The position numbers and the translations under genes were made by a program. Positions 9,467 through 19,320 of a stretch of 61,631 nucleotides of DNA are shown here, piece after piece (positions within the stretch are counted from its first letter, which is position 1; every line of letters begins with the position of its first letter). The DNA lies in NCBI GenBank assembly GCA_026400435.1, contig JAPLOZ010000029.1, forward strand, positions 1 to 61,631. The letters are read 5' to 3'. The notes beneath the pieces were generated by a model, which saw nothing but the letters and a program-made list of their open reading frames with translations, was not told the origin of the DNA and did not search any database. This stretch comes from Hyphomicrobiales bacterium. Lineage in GTDB: Bacteria; Pseudomonadota; Alphaproteobacteria; Rhizobiales; Rhizobiaceae.

Positions 9467-10570
9467 TCAGGTATTGAACTTGAAGAGCAGGATATCGCCG
9501 TCCTGGACGACGTATTCCTTGCCTTCGTCGCGAGCCTTGCCGGCCTCCTTGGCCGCCACTTCTCCCCCCAGTGTGACGAAGTCGCCGTAGGCGATCGTCT
9601 GGGCGCGAATAAAGCCGCGTTCGAAGTCGGTGTGGATTACGCCGGCGGCCTGAGGGGCTTTGGTCCCCTTAGAGATCGTCCACGCGCGTGTCTCTTTGGG
9701 TCCGGCCGTGAAATAGGTGATCAGGTCGAGCAGTTCGTAGCCGGCGCGGATGAGCTTGTCCAAGCCGGGTTCCGCCAATCCCATCGAGGCAAGGAACTCC
9801 AGTTCCTCATCGTCGGGAAGCTGGGCGACTTCAGCCTCTATGGCGGCGGAGATGACCACGGACCGCGCGCCTTGGGCCTGTGCCATCGCTTCGACAGCGC
9901 GCGTATGGTCATTGCCTGTGGCCGCGTCCTTTTCGGCGACATTGCAGACATAGAGCACGGGATGGGAGGTCAGCAGGTTGAGACCCTGCAGGATGCGAAG
10001 ATCCTCGGCTGCGATGCCCTTGAGCAGGATCCGCGCCGGCTTGCCGGCCTGAAGCAGCTCCAGCGCCTTTTCCATGACCGGCAGTACGGTCATCGCTTCC
10101 TTGTCCTTGACCTGCGCGCGCTTGCGGAACTGCGCTATGCGGCGTTCCAGGCTATCGAGGTCGGCGAGCATCAGTTCGGTTTCGACTGTCTCGGCGTCGG
10201 CGACCGGATCGATACGGCCCTCGACATGGGTGATGTCGTCATCCTCGAAGCAGCGCAGCACATGAACAACCGCGTCGACCTCGCGGATGTTGGCAAGGAA
10301 CTGGTTGCCGAGGCCTTCGCCCTTGGAGGCTCCGCGTACAAGTCCGGCGATGTCGACAAAGGAGATGCGGGTCGGGATGATCTCCTTGGATTTGGCGACG
10401 TCAGCGATCTTCCTCAGCCTGGGGTCGGGCACCGCCACTTCGCCGGTGTTCGGCTCGATGGTGCAGAAGGGGTAGTTCGCGGCCTGTGCGGCAGCGGTTC
10501 GCGTCAGCGCGTTGAAAAGCGTCGACTTGCCAACGTTGGGCAGACCAACGATGCCGCATTTGAAACCCAT
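9467..10570 (-). CDS. ychF: Redox-regulated ribosome-associated ATPase YchF (Obg family)
   Basis: This 367-residue protein has the P-loop GLPNVGKST (residues 8-16), the G3 motif DIAG and a C-terminal TGS-like domain ending in VVQDGDILLFKFNT. YchF is a ribosome-binding P-loop NTPase that prefers ATP and modulates stress responses. Length and both termini match the family. The next gene upstream on the same strand is pth; ychF next to pth is a common bacterial arrangement and supports co-transcription. Confidence 0.97.
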   Translation of the reverse strand: MGFKCGIVGLPNVGKSTLFNALTRTAAAQAANYPFCTIEPNTGEVAVPDPRLRKIADVAKSKEIIPTRISFVDIAGLVRGASKGEGLGNQFLANIREVDAVVHVLRCFEDDDITHVEGRIDPVADAETVETELMLADLDSLERRIAQFRKRAQVKDKEAMTVLPVMEKALELLQAGKPARILLKGIAAEDLRILQGLNLLTSHPVLYVCNVAEKDAATGNDHTRAVEAMAQAQGARSVVISAAIEAEVAQLPDDEELEFLASMGLAEPGLDKLIRAGYELLDLITYFTAGPKETRAWTISKGTKAPQAAGVIHTDFERGFIRAQTIAYGDFVTLGGEVAAKEAGKARDEGKEYVVQDGDILLFKFNT

Positions 10571-10646
10571 AATGGTCCAGTCCTATCAGAGTTCTAAAAT
10601 CGCCGGGGCTATGGGCGAAAGGTTCAACGATCGTCAAGTCCGTAGC

Positions 10647-11369
10647 TCAGTCCTTGCCGAACAGCTTCTTCAGCATGGAGGCCATCGGGCCGGTTTCGGG
10701 GAGCTTGATCGCCGGCTTTGGCGTCCGCGCCTGACGAATATGACTCTGGGCCCTTGGCGCCTTCGCCGGCGGCCGGTCGCCCTCGCCGATCGGCTGGAGC
10801 TTGTCACGCAGCGCGAGCGTGATCTTGTTCATGAAACCGTTGTCGTCGCCCTCAGCCAGCATCCGTGCGTTGTCGGCGATTGCGTCGAGCAGCGCGTCCA
10901 GCCAATCGCGGTCGTACTTGGAGAAGTCGCCGAGCACGTGGCCGTGCACCATCTCCCTGACGCCGGGATGGCCTACGCCGATGCGGACGCGGCGATAGTT
11001 GCCGCCGATATGCTGGTCGATCGAGCGTATGCCATTGTGACCGGCGGACCCGCCGCCTGTCTTGACCCGGACCTTGCCCGCGGCGAGTTCGATCTCGTCG
11101 TAGAGGACGGTGACTGCAGACGGCTCGAGCTTGTAGAAGCGAAGCGCCTCGCCTACTGCTTGGCCCGACAGGTTCATGAAGGTCTGCGGCTTGATGAGGA
11201 GCACCCTCTCGGCGCCCAGCTTCCCTTCCGCGACTTCGGCCTGAAACTTCTTCGACCAGGGCGAAAACGAATGGCGGCGGGCAATCGCGTCCGCCGCCAT
11301 GAAGCCGACGTTGTGCCGGTTTTCAGCGTATTTCGCACCAGGATTGCCGAGACCTGCAAACAGCAGCAT
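10647..11369 (-). CDS. pth: Peptidyl-tRNA hydrolase
   Basis: This enzyme cleaves peptidyl-tRNA released from stalled ribosomes. The N-terminus [18 protein letters not shown] contains the catalytic His at residue 19, and FMNLSGQAV and [12 protein letters not shown] follow. At 240 residues it is about 45 longer than the E. coli enzyme because of a basic, Pro/Lys-rich C-terminal tail (from about residue 190), as is common in alphaproteobacteria. It lies between rplY and ychF on the minus strand. Confidence 0.96.
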   Translation of the reverse strand: MLLFAGLGNPGAKYAENRHNVGFMAADAIARRHSFSPWSKKFQAEVAEGKLGAERVLLIKPQTFMNLSGQAVGEALRFYKLEPSAVTVLYDEIELAAGKVRVKTGGGSAGHNGIRSIDQHIGGNYRRVRIGVGHPGVREMVHGHVLGDFSKYDRDWLDALLDAIADNARMLAEGDDNGFMNKITLALRDKLQPIGEGDRPPAKAPRAQSHIRQARTPKPAIKLPETGPMASMLKKLFGKD

Positions 11370-11393
11370 CCAACCGGCCCTCCTGGCCCGAAC

Positions 11394-12041
11394 TTACTTC
11401 TTCTCTTCGGTCGCCGGCGTGGCCGCAGCAGCAGCCGGGGCGGCCTCGGCGGTCTCGGTCTCCGGCTTCATGGCCGAAGAGCCGGCGATCGTCGCGATCG
11501 TGAAATCGCGATCCGAAATCACCGGCTTGACGCCTGCCGGCAGCTTTACGGACGAGATGTGGATCGAATCTCCGATGTCCGTGCCGTCGAGGTCGACGGT
11601 GATGAACTCAGGGATCGCGTTGGCCGGGCAATGGAACTCGACCTCGTGGCGAACGATGTTCAGCACGCCACCGCGCTTGATGCCGGGCGACTTGTCTTCG
11701 TTGATGAAGTGCACGGGAACATCGACGTTGACCTCGGTGTCCTTGCCGACCCGCAGGAAGTCGACATGCAGCGGGAAATCCTTGACGGGATCGAGCTGGT
11801 AGTCCTTAGGCAAGACCTGGATCTTCTTGCCGTCCACGTCGATCGTGGCGACCGTGGTCAGGAACCCGCCGCCGTGGATCTTGTAGAAAACGTCCTTGTA
11901 GGACAAGGCGATAGCCAGGGGAGGCTGCTTGTCGCCATAGATAACTGCAGGCACTTTACCGACGCGGCGAACTGCACGGGCGGACCCCTTACCGACCTGT
12001 TCGCGCGCTTCGGCCTTGAGCTCGTAACTAGCGTGGCTCAT
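11394..12041 (-). CDS. rplY: 50S ribosomal protein L25 / general stress protein Ctc
   Basis: This 215-residue protein of the Ctc type has an N-terminal 5S-rRNA-binding L25 domain ([21 protein letters not shown]) and a C-terminal TL5 domain, ending in a low-complexity Ala/Glu/Lys tail. ATG at 12041 is chosen because family members begin MSxxxYELKAE; the frame stays open for 12 more codons without support. It is 24 bases upstream of pth on the same strand, and the pair is usual in this class. Confidence 0.95.
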   Translation of the reverse strand: MSHASYELKAEAREQVGKGSARAVRRVGKVPAVIYGDKQPPLAIALSYKDVFYKIHGGGFLTTVATIDVDGKKIQVLPKDYQLDPVKDFPLHVDFLRVGKDTEVNVDVPVHFINEDKSPGIKRGGVLNIVRHEVEFHCPANAIPEFITVDLDGTDIGDSIHISSVKLPAGVKPVISDRDFTIATIAGSSAMKPETETAEAAPAAAAATPATEEKK

Positions 12042-12109
12042 GGCATTTCCTTTCGCGTTACTGGAGCATTTTCGCAAGTCCGCCTGAACGGGTGCCGAAA
12101 ATGTCGAAA

Positions 12110-12126
12110 GCCGCGAAATTCGCGGC
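12110..12126 (-). terminator. Probable terminator downstream of prs
   Basis: GCCGCGA (12110-12116) and TCGCGGC (12120-12126) form a 7-bp stem with a 3-base loop. Read on the minus strand it is followed by CTTTCGACATTTTC, a weak T-rich tail. It lies in the 266-base gap between prs and rplY; a second short inverted repeat, CATTTTCG/CGAAAATG, brackets the region just before it. The rest of the gap shows nothing coding. Confidence 0.5.
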
Positions 12127-12307
12127 CCTCATCCGTGTTGCCTCCAAGGGTGTCTACACGGGTGGCGGTCCTATAGCGGAAGGCGCGGACGCGTGCAAGC
12201 CGAGACAACCATCGGCTTTGCCGGCCACCGAAGGCTTGTTCCCGGTCCTGCGATCGACGGCAGCATCCCGCGCTGATGGCGCCGGACGAAGCGCCCGTCG
12301 CGCTAAC

Positions 12308-13243
12308 TCAATCAAACAGGCTGGACACCGATTCTTCGGTCGCGGTCCGGGAAATGGCCTCGCCGATCAGGTCTGCGATGGAAACGACGCGAATGTTGGG
12401 CGCCGCGTCCACGGTCGAGGTAGGCTGAATCGAATCCGTGATGACCAGTTCCTGCAGCTTGGAGCCGGCTATGCGGGCGGCGGCGCCGCCCGACAGCACG
12501 CCGTGCGTAATGTATGCGGTCACACTCGTCGCTCCATTGGCGAGCAGAGCGTCGGCGGCATTGCAAAGCGTTCCGCCGGAATCGACGATGTCGTCGATCA
12601 GGATGCAGTCCTTGCCCTCGACGTCGCCGATTATATTCATCACCTCGGATTCGCCGGGACGTTCGCGGCGCTTGTCGACGATTGCGAGCTGTGCGTCGAT
12701 GCGTTTGGCGAGCGCTCTCGCCCTGACCACGCCGCCGACGTCCGGCGAGACGACCATGACGTTGCCGAGCTGCTTGTATTTGGCCTTGATGTCACGCGAC
12801 ATCACCGGCACCGAGAACAGGTTGTCGGTCGGGATGTCGAAAAAGCCCTGGATCTGGCCGGCGTGCAAATCGAGCGTCAGTACCCGGTTTGCGCCGGCGC
12901 GCGCGATCATGTTGGCGACGAGCTTGGCCGAAATCGGCGTTCGGCCGGACGCGCGGCGATCCTGTCGCGCATAGCCGAAATAGGGAATCACCGCTGTGAT
13001 GCGCCGCGCAGACGAGCGCATGAACGCATCGATCATGATCAGCAATTCCATCAGATGGTCATTGGTCGGGAAAGAAGTCGACTGCAGGATGAAAACATCC
13101 TCGCCGCGCACGTTTTCCTGGATTTCGACGAAAATTTCCTGATCGGCGAAGCGCCTGACGCTGGCTTTTCCGATCGGTATGTTGAGATATCGCGCGACGC
13201 CTTCGGCCAGTACCCGGTTGGAATTGCCCGCGAAAAGTTTCAT
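12308..13243 (-). CDS. prs: Ribose-phosphate pyrophosphokinase
   Basis: This enzyme makes PRPP from ribose 5-phosphate and ATP, the shared precursor for nucleotides, His and Trp. The 311-residue protein has the ATP-binding [20 protein letters not shown], the flexible-loop region [21 protein letters not shown] and the PRPP-binding [19 protein letters not shown]. The length is typical of class I enzymes. It lies upstream of rplY and pth on the same strand, but the 266-base gap with a stem-loop suggests a separate transcript. It supplies PRPP to apt and upp in this window. Confidence 0.97.
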   Translation of the reverse strand: MKLFAGNSNRVLAEGVARYLNIPIGKASVRRFADQEIFVEIQENVRGEDVFILQSTSFPTNDHLMELLIMIDAFMRSSARRITAVIPYFGYARQDRRASGRTPISAKLVANMIARAGANRVLTLDLHAGQIQGFFDIPTDNLFSVPVMSRDIKAKYKQLGNVMVVSPDVGGVVRARALAKRIDAQLAIVDKRRERPGESEVMNIIGDVEGKDCILIDDIVDSGGTLCNAADALLANGATSVTAYITHGVLSGGAAARIAGSKLQELVITDSIQPTSTVDAAPNIRVVSIADLIGEAISRTATEESVSSLFD

Positions 13244-13350
13244 TCAGCGTCTCGGCCGTGTCGCCTGGATCTGATCGGGCTTTTAGCGGCAAGCGCCGCC
13301 ATTGCAAGCGTCCGCCGCGAATTAATCCAAAGATTTGGTGTTTGCCCCCG

Positions 13351-13923
13351 CTATCCGGAGCTGCTTGCAAGCCAGGATACAATCTGGTCGACCGTGGAAT
13401 CGGCTATTGCCTGCATCGTGGCAGGGGGAACGGCTGCCCATCCTTCGCCACCGCCCGCCGGCGCCTTCTGCTGTCCGTTGATGCGATGCAGCCGGTTACC
13501 GGCAGGGTCATAAACGTCCCAAACATAGATGACAGTGGTCTGGCCACCTTCGGTCAACGTCGAGAAGTAGCCTTTCAGAACATGGGTAGCAGCTGGATCG
13601 TTGCTGCCGGCAAGGGCAATGCCTCGCGACCTTGCACGCTGCGCCAATCGCTCTGTCAAAGGCGCAGCCACGTCAACAGTCGCACCAACAATCGGGTCGA
13701 AACGCAGTCGTGTGCGCGATGCGATGCCCGGATTGAGGGCCGCCGACGTGTTCGCCGAGGCCGCTTGAACAGGAAGCCTGCCCGCCGTTTCGGTCTGGAG
13801 TTCGCCCAGGGCAGGCGGCGCGGCAGCGATTGCCGAGGGCTCGAGCACATCCTGCGTGCTGCTGCAGCCAGCGGCCGCGATCGCGGCAAGCAACGATCCG
13901 GCCATCAAAGGCAGTCGTCTCAT
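13351..13923 (-). CDS. Putative lipoprotein of unknown function
   Basis: From ATG at 13923 the 190-residue product starts with a basic n-region, a hydrophobic stretch and a lipobox-like AAAGC at about residues 15-19, so it is probably lipid-anchored. The middle is Ala/Pro rich and low in complexity; the C-terminal half (about residues 95-190) contains TTVIYVWDVYDPAGNRLHRING, a small beta-rich domain seen in rhizobial secreted proteins. The ORF could start further upstream at 13980, but that start gives no signal peptide. No specific function is assigned. Confidence 0.75.
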   Translation of the reverse strand: MRRLPLMAGSLLAAIAAAGCSSTQDVLEPSAIAAAPPALGELQTETAGRLPVQAASANTSAALNPGIASRTRLRFDPIVGATVDVAAPLTERLAQRARSRGIALAGSNDPAATHVLKGYFSTLTEGGQTTVIYVWDVYDPAGNRLHRINGQQKAPAGGGEGWAAVPPATMQAIADSTVDQIVSWLASSSG

Positions 13924-14001
13924 GCCTTGGGTCTCCTCGACGCAATACCTGGATCGCCGCCCGTCCTGTCGAACGCACAAAAGGACGATCCAAATTGTTG
14001 A

Positions 14002-14055
14002 TAGAGCATCGCAAAGATCCGAAAACCGGATTCCACTTTCCGGTTCGACGCTCTA
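14002..14055. repeat. Rhizobial-type intergenic palindromic repeat
   Basis: AGAGCATCG near 14003 pairs with CGACGCTCT near 14046-14054, and the interior contains GATCCGAAAACCGGATTCC and a partner arm TTTCCGGTT. I recognise this arrangement as resembling short palindromic intergenic elements dispersed in Mesorhizobium and Rhizobium genomes. It lies in the gap between the M24 gene and the lipoprotein gene. Confidence 0.6.
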
Positions 14056-14075
14056 GCTGACAACCGCCGCCATCG

Positions 14076-15227
14076 TCACTGCACGATCAAGTCGAGATCA
14101 TGGCGGGAGAGCGGCTTGGGCTGCGAATCGGTCGTCAGATAGGTTCTGCCAAGCGTCATTGCGGTTTCGGTCTCGGAGTCCATGATGATCATATGTGCAA
14201 AAAGCGTCATGTTGGGCGCAATCGGCTCCGAATTGCCCTGGTAGAACATGGGCATGTCCATCCAGGATGGCGTGAAGCGGGCGCCGAGCGAATAACCGCA
14301 GGCATTGAGGCGATGCCTTGTAAGGCCATGCGCCTCCAGAGTCCGGGCGTGGGCGTCGAAGACGTCGCCGAAGGTGTTGCCCGGCACCATCGCCTTCTCC
14401 ACAGCCTGCAGCGTGTCACGCGCGGCGTCGAACAGCTCCTGATGCCGCTTCGACGGCTTGCCCGTGAGGACCGTCCGCATCATCGCCGCATGGTAGTGAT
14501 GAAAAACGCCCGCCCATTCCAGCGTCAACTGGTCGTTCTTGGTCAGCTTGCGTCGGCCGGCCTTGTACCGGCAGAGCAATGCGTCCTGCCCGGAGCCGAT
14601 GATGAACTCGTTGGCCGGGTAGTCTCCGCCGCCGGCGAAGATCGCGCCCTGCATGGCCGCCAGGATGGCCGCCTCGTCGCCGCCCTGCTTGATCAGGGGC
14701 AGTGCGGCATCGAGTGCTTCGTCGGCCAGTTGCGCGGCTTTCTCGGCCTTCTTTATCTCTGCCGGGCTCTTGAACAGGCGCAGGCGGCTCACGATGCCCG
14801 AGGCGTCGGCAATCTGTCCGAACGTCTGCAGTTGCTCGTCCAGGCGGCGGCCGTTGAATGCGGTGAGGCCGTGCGTGTCGTATTCAACGCCGATTCGCTT
14901 GCCCAGCAGATCCAGGTCATTGAGCAGATTGCGCAGGTCGACCGCAGGGTTCGCGCCTTCCCTGTCGGTCCAAAGCACAATGTTTTCGATAATCGAAGTC
15001 TGGCGCGCCTGCCGCAGGTCGGCTGAACGCGTTAGCAGCACCATCGCGCCATCGGATTTCACGACAAGCGATTGGAAAAAGCAGAAGCCAAACGTGTCGT
15101 AGCCGGTCAGCCAGTACATGCTCTCCTGCGCAAACAGCAGAACGGCATCGAGCTTCTTCTCGGCCATTTCTATGAGCAGCCGGTCGCGGCGCGCGTCGAA
15201 TTCCGATCGTTCAAAATGCAAGGCCAT
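14076..15227 (-). CDS. M24 (creatinase/aminopeptidase-fold) protein lacking the usual metal ligands
   Basis: This 383-residue protein has a creatinase-like N-terminal domain (about residues 10-140) and a pita-bread C-terminal domain. The segments that carry the five metal ligands in methionine aminopeptidase and prolidase are altered here: LEWAGVFHHYHAAMMRT has Ala at the second Asp, CGYSLGARF replaces the GHGIG-type His motif, and NMTLFAHM replaces the Glu motif. It is therefore more like metal-independent creatinase or ectoine hydrolase (DoeA) than an Xaa-Pro peptidase; that identity is a recollection. It is the last gene of the lgt-midA-pgeF unit and overlaps the pgeF stop by one base. Confidence 0.75.
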   Translation of the reverse strand: MALHFERSEFDARRDRLLIEMAEKKLDAVLLFAQESMYWLTGYDTFGFCFFQSLVVKSDGAMVLLTRSADLRQARQTSIIENIVLWTDREGANPAVDLRNLLNDLDLLGKRIGVEYDTHGLTAFNGRRLDEQLQTFGQIADASGIVSRLRLFKSPAEIKKAEKAAQLADEALDAALPLIKQGGDEAAILAAMQGAIFAGGGDYPANEFIIGSGQDALLCRYKAGRRKLTKNDQLTLEWAGVFHHYHAAMMRTVLTGKPSKRHQELFDAARDTLQAVEKAMVPGNTFGDVFDAHARTLEAHGLTRHRLNACGYSLGARFTPSWMDMPMFYQGNSEPIAPNMTLFAHMIIMDSETETAMTLGRTYLTTDSQPKPLSRHDLDLIVQ

Positions 15228-16021
15228 CAGATCGGCTCCAGTACAATGGCTGATATGTGCCGCCCGTAGTCCGGTTCGGAGCGATGGGTAGCGCGGCGAT
15301 AGGAGAAGAACAGGTCTTCTTCGGCGTAGGTGCAGCGGTCGAGGGACGTGGCGGCAACTCCGGCGGCGATCAGACGATCGATCGTATAGCGGTTGAGATC
15401 GAACATGGCATGGCCGGCGTTCGCCGATGGCGTGAAGTATTTGCTGTTGGCCGGCGCGGCCGCAACGAAGCGCTCCACGAATTCCGGCCCGACCTCGTAG
15501 TTTGCCGCGCTGATCGAAGGGCCGAGAACGGCGACGATGTTTTCGCGCCGGGCGCCAAGGCTTTCCATGGTCGCGATGGTATTTTCAAGAACGCCTGTGA
15601 AGGCTCCCTTCCATCCGGCGTGGGCGGCCCCGATGACCCGTGCGCCAGGGTCAGCGAAAAGCACTGGGCCGCAGTCGGCCGACGATGCGCCGACGGCGAT
15701 GCCTCCAACGTCGGTCACGATGCCGTCGGCTTTCGGACGTTCGCCGGAAAATGGTTCGCGCATGATCAACACGTCCGGAGAATGGACCTGATACGCGGTC
15801 AACAGATGCTCGAGCGACACGCCCATCCACTCAGCAACGCGGCGGCGGTTCTCGCGCACCAGTTCTTGGTCGTCCGCAGAGCCCGTGCCCGTGTTGAGGC
15901 TGCCGTAGATGCCGCCCGATACGCCGCCGGCGCGCGTAAAGTAGCCGTGCCTTATTCCTGCTTGCGCGAACGTGTCGAGCGCGGGCGAACGGAGCGGTTC
16001 CGGACTGTTGTGGATCAGCAT
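15227..16021 (-). CDS. pgeF: Peptidoglycan editing factor PgeF (laccase-domain, DUF152 family)
   Basis: This 264-residue protein of the YfiH/PgeF family has RHGYFTRAGGVSGGIYGSLNTG, the metal-site segment SADCGPVLF and HAGWKGAFTGVLENTI, all typical. In E. coli the family removes L-Ser wrongly built into peptidoglycan precursors; some members show polyphenol oxidase or adenosine deaminase activity. It follows midA by 100 bases and overlaps the M24 gene by one base. Family identity is firm; the exact role is by homology. Confidence 0.92.
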   Translation of the reverse strand: MLIHNSPEPLRSPALDTFAQAGIRHGYFTRAGGVSGGIYGSLNTGTGSADDQELVRENRRRVAEWMGVSLEHLLTAYQVHSPDVLIMREPFSGERPKADGIVTDVGGIAVGASSADCGPVLFADPGARVIGAAHAGWKGAFTGVLENTIATMESLGARRENIVAVLGPSISAANYEVGPEFVERFVAAAPANSKYFTPSANAGHAMFDLNRYTIDRLIAAGVAATSLDRCTYAEEDLFFSYRRATHRSEPDYGRHISAIVLEPI

Positions 16022-16121
16022 GGCCGCCTTTTGTGTCGGGAAACCGATTTCGTCAATGCGCGCGCATCTTCAACGCAGTCCGAAACGTAGCGGGGGAGAG
16101 TGGGGCAGGGGTATTGCCAAG

Positions 16122-17210
16122 TCAACTCGTGGCGCCAAGTGGCCGCACGGCAATGCCAGGCGTCGAAACCGCCAGTACCTTGAAGAGTTTGCCCATGTGT
16201 TCGGGACCGGCCAGGCGCTCGGCATCGGCGGCTATTTTCTCTCGCGCCGCAGCGTCACCAGATTGTCCGAGCCGTCCTGCGCGTTCCAGAAGGCCCATGC
16301 CGAGCAGGAAATCACCCTGGGTCGCCATATCCGCCTTGAGGCCGTGTGTGCGTGCGACTCGGGCGAGGGCGGCAAAATCGACATGCGATGTGAGGTCGGC
16401 CTCGCCCGGATTGTCCAGTACGCCTTCGCTGCGATGCCCGCGCACAGCCTGGAACGTATCGCCGAGGCTGGGTTCCAGGTGGCCGTAGTCGAAGAAGATG
16501 CCGCAGCCCCCATGCGCGGCTATGCGCGACGCAACCTTCGCCATCATGGTCTCGCGTGCCGGTCCGATCTCGAAGAGGCTGCCATCCGGCGCATGCTCCG
16601 CACCGGGAGGCAACGCTTCGACGCCAAGCGATGCAGTGCCGATACCGAATTGCAGGGCGCCGTCGCTATCGAGGCCTATCGCGTATTCAAGCCATTTTCC
16701 TCCTTGTTTGACGAACTGGCGAAACGGCATGGCGTCGAATATCTCGTTGCCGGCCGCCAGCAGAGGCTGGTCGGGCAGCGTGTCACACGAGGCATGCCAG
16801 CTGAAGCGCCCAGGGAGTCCGCGCAACGCATCTTTCTGTACGGCCACAAGGCGCGGGCTGGCTTCGACCAGGGCGAAATCTGCATGGTCGGCAAGCGAGG
16901 GGGCAAGGCGGCCGATGGTGCGGGCCATGTCCTTCATGAGCGTTCCGCGGCCTGGGCCGAGTTCGGCGATCGTCACCGGCGCAGGGCTTCCAATCGCCCG
17001 CCATGCGTCGACCAGCCAGATGGCGACAAGCTCGCCGAACATCTGGCTGATTTCGGGTGATGTGACGAAATCGCCCTGCGCGCCGAACGGCTCGCGCGTG
17101 GTATAGTACCCGTCCTGCGGATCGAACAGGCAGATGGCCATATAGTCGGCCACCGAGACCGGGCCGATTGCCCGGATATGCCCCGCGATCCTTTCCGCCA
17201 GCCGGTTCAT
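16122..17210 (-). CDS. Class I SAM-dependent methyltransferase, MidA/NDUFAF7 family
   Basis: This 362-residue protein contains [14 protein letters not shown]-type family sequence near the N-terminus (VSVADYM), [26 protein letters not shown], and the SAM-binding [15 protein letters not shown]. In mitochondria the family (NDUFAF7) methylates an arginine of a complex I subunit during assembly; a similar role in bacteria is inferred. ATG at 17210 overlaps the lgt stop by 4 bases. The frame stays open to 18116, but that stretch lies under lgt and is spurious. Lgt-MidA-PgeF is a recurring alphaproteobacterial order. Confidence 0.92.
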   Translation of the reverse strand: MNRLAERIAGHIRAIGPVSVADYMAICLFDPQDGYYTTREPFGAQGDFVTSPEISQMFGELVAIWLVDAWRAIGSPAPVTIAELGPGRGTLMKDMARTIGRLAPSLADHADFALVEASPRLVAVQKDALRGLPGRFSWHASCDTLPDQPLLAAGNEIFDAMPFRQFVKQGGKWLEYAIGLDSDGALQFGIGTASLGVEALPPGAEHAPDGSLFEIGPARETMMAKVASRIAAHGGCGIFFDYGHLEPSLGDTFQAVRGHRSEGVLDNPGEADLTSHVDFAALARVARTHGLKADMATQGDFLLGMGLLERAGRLGQSGDAAAREKIAADAERLAGPEHMGKLFKVLAVSTPGIAVRPLGATS

Positions 17211-18058
17211 GCCGGAGAGCGGGCGACCTGCGACATGCCGCGCCGGATTGCCCAAACGCCGAACAGCACCATAGGGGCAGACAGGCACATACCCATGGTG
17301 AGCCAGCCCCCGGCGAGATATCCGATCTGCTGGTCGGGCTCGCGGAAGAACTCGACGAGGATGCGCGAGAGCCCGTACCCGGCGAGGAACGTGCCGGAGA
17401 CGACGCCTGGATTCTTGAGCTTGAGGAACGTGTGGGTGAGGAGCCTCAGCACGCAGAAGAGCACCAGCCCTTCGAGCGCCGCCTCGTAGAGCTGGCTTGG
17501 ATGGCGCGACAAGGGACCGCCATTCGGGAAGACGAACGACCATGGCAGGTCGCTTGGCCGGCCCCAAAGTTCCGAGTTGATGAAGTTGGTCAGGCGGACA
17601 AGTCCAAGACCGACCGGAACGCCCGCCGAGATGACATCGAACATAGTCCAGATTGCGATCCCCCGCGAACGGGCGAACAGGATCATCGCGATCGTGACGC
17701 CGGCAAAGCCGCCGTGAAACGACATGCCCCCCTGCCAGACCGCGAGTATGTCGAGCGGATTGGCGATGTAGCGGGAGAGGTCGTAGAACAGGATGTAACC
17801 GACCTGTCCGCCGAGCACGACGCCGATGGCGGCCCAGACCAGGAAGTCGTCGATGTCCACCGGCGTCATGGGCTTCACGCCTGCCGGCCAGAGCCGCGCA
17901 TCGGCGACCAGGCGCCGCGAATACCACCATGCGAACAGGATGCCGACAACGTAGCCGAGGCCGTACCAATGGATGGCGAGCGGCCCGATCTGGATGATCA
18001 CCGGGTCGATGTCCGGGAATGGGAGGACCGCCAGCGGCAGCATGAGATAGTCGGTCAA
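17207..18058 (-). CDS. lgt: Prolipoprotein diacylglyceryl transferase
   Basis: This integral membrane enzyme transfers diacylglycerol to the lipobox Cys of prolipoproteins. The 283-residue protein has about seven hydrophobic segments, the family motif [15 protein letters not shown]-like [17 protein letters not shown], and HPSQLYEA. The likely start is TTG at 18058, with GGAG 6 bases upstream; ATG at 18043 is the alternative. It is the first gene of the lgt-midA-pgeF-M24 unit and is divergent from ubiK. Confidence 0.95.
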   Translation of the reverse strand: MTDYLMLPLAVLPFPDIDPVIIQIGPLAIHWYGLGYVVGILFAWWYSRRLVADARLWPAGVKPMTPVDIDDFLVWAAIGVVLGGQVGYILFYDLSRYIANPLDILAVWQGGMSFHGGFAGVTIAMILFARSRGIAIWTMFDVISAGVPVGLGLVRLTNFINSELWGRPSDLPWSFVFPNGGPLSRHPSQLYEAALEGLVLFCVLRLLTHTFLKLKNPGVVSGTFLAGYGLSRILVEFFREPDQQIGYLAGGWLTMGMCLSAPMVLFGVWAIRRGMSQVARSPA

Positions 18059-18179
18059 GTTGGGCTCCGGCGTCGCAGTTGGCGCGGAACATGCTGCAGG
18101 CCTCAGGCGTGGTCAAGGCGACGCTTGCATTCCACGGCGCTCGTAACTAGGTCAGTTGGAAGGGGCAAGGAGGTTTGTC

Positions 18180-18494
18180 ATGCCGACCGGATCGAACCGC
18201 ATTCTGGATGAATTCGCCAAGCTGATGACGGATGCCGCTGGCGCAGCCCAGGGCGTCCGTCGCGAGGTCGAAACAGCTTTCAAGGCTCAGGCCGAAAAGT
18301 TGCTGGGTTCAATGGACTTCGTGCAGCGCGAGGAATTCGAGGCGGCTCGCGAGATGGCTGTCAAAGCCCGGGCCGAGAACAAGGCGCTGGCGGTGCGCAT
18401 AGCGTCGCTTGAAGAGAAAATCGCAGCCCTGACTGGGGAAAAGTCAGCGGGCGAGGCCGCGGACGCGCCTTCCAGACCACGCGCGAAAAAATAA
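18180..18494 (+). CDS. ubiK: UbiK-family accessory factor (BMFP domain)
   Basis: This 104-residue protein has an N-terminal amphipathic helix (LDEFAKLMTDAAGAAQGVRREVE) and a C-terminal coiled coil (about residues 50-90) ending in a Lys/Arg-rich tail, the layout of the YqiC/UbiK group. In enterobacteria UbiK assists ubiquinone synthesis and binds lipids. ATG at 18180 follows an AGGAGG-like site (AAGGAGG near 18168). Ubiquinone functions elsewhere in the window (petABC, ubiB, ubiE) fit but are not adjacent. Confidence 0.85.
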   Translation: MPTGSNRILDEFAKLMTDAAGAAQGVRREVETAFKAQAEKLLGSMDFVQREEFEAAREMAVKARAENKALAVRIASLEEKIAALTGEKSAGEAADAPSRPRAKK

Positions 18495-18811
18495 TTCGCG
18501 GGACTTTTCCACAAAGCCCGGCAGGGAAAAGCGATTGTTCCTGAATCGCTTACAGGCCTGCGTGACTCTTTGTGACGGGCGCTTTCCACACCCATGCGAG
18601 TGTCGCGGCCAAAAAGGGGCTGGTCACGCGACTCTCCATCAATACACTGAATTTGTTGCATGATTCGGAACTGGGTCATGCGCCGGGTGTGGGGTCCGGC
18701 AGATGGCCTGTTGCGCCGAAGTCCTGCCTGCCCAAGTTCGATAACGAGATTGTTTGTCGTGTGCCTTTGCGCCGAGCGCCCTGGCGCTCCCAGAACGACA
18801 GGAAGCATTGC

Positions 18812-19312
18812 ATGGAACTGATCGAGCTTGAAATTGCCCGCGAGATCCATCCGGTCGATGTCATAGAGCATGTGGCCCACAGCAACGACTGGGCCTTCGA
18901 ACGAACCGGAGACGACGAGATTTCCATTTCGGTAACCGGTAGCTGGACAGACTATCACGTGTCGTTTTCCTGGATGGAGGATTTCGAGGCGCTGCATCTG
19001 GCCTGCGCTTTCGACATCAAGGTTCCAGACGCGCGGGCGCTCGAGGTGATGCGGCTCCTTTCTCTCATCAACGAGCAGATGCTGTTCGGCCACTTCGATC
19101 TGTGGGAGCAGGAAGGCGCCATCATGTTCCGGCAGTCGCTGCTGCTTGCCGGTGGCGCGGAGCCCACCAGCCAGCAAGTCGAAGTGCTGCTGTCCTCGGC
19201 GCTTGAAGCCTGCGAATGCTATTTCCAGTCATTCCAGTTTGTCGTCTGGTCAGGCACCTCTGCCAAGGACGCGCTCTCCGGCGTGCTCTTTGAGACGATG
19301 GGCAACGCCTGA
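18812..19312 (+). CDS. YbjN-domain protein
   Basis: From ATG at 18812 the product is 166 residues, with the YbjN/type III secretion chaperone-like fold: IHPVDVIEHVAHSNDWAFERTGDDEISISVTG, then LHLACAFDIKVP and LLSLINEQMLFGHFDLW. Members are cytoplasmic and of poorly defined function; some affect motility or stress traits. The open frame reaches back to 18572, but the family start and an AGGAAG motif support 18812. The 317 bases between ubiK and this start show no other gene. A tRNA-binding protein gene follows after 8 bases. Confidence 0.85.
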   Translation: MELIELEIAREIHPVDVIEHVAHSNDWAFERTGDDEISISVTGSWTDYHVSFSWMEDFEALHLACAFDIKVPDARALEVMRLLSLINEQMLFGHFDLWEQEGAIMFRQSLLLAGGAEPTSQQVEVLLSSALEACECYFQSFQFVVWSGTSAKDALSGVLFETMGNA

Positions 19313-19320
19313 CGCGTTCC

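Noticed and set aside
9335-10597. 420-codon open frame on the plus strand over ychF
   Set aside because: Shadow of ychF, whose GTPase motifs and length are unambiguous on the minus strand.
17211-18116. N-terminal extension of the MidA-like methyltransferase frame (about 300 codons)
   Set aside because: It lies entirely under lgt and is Arg/Pro-rich shadow sequence; the family start is at 17210 with a 4-base overlap.
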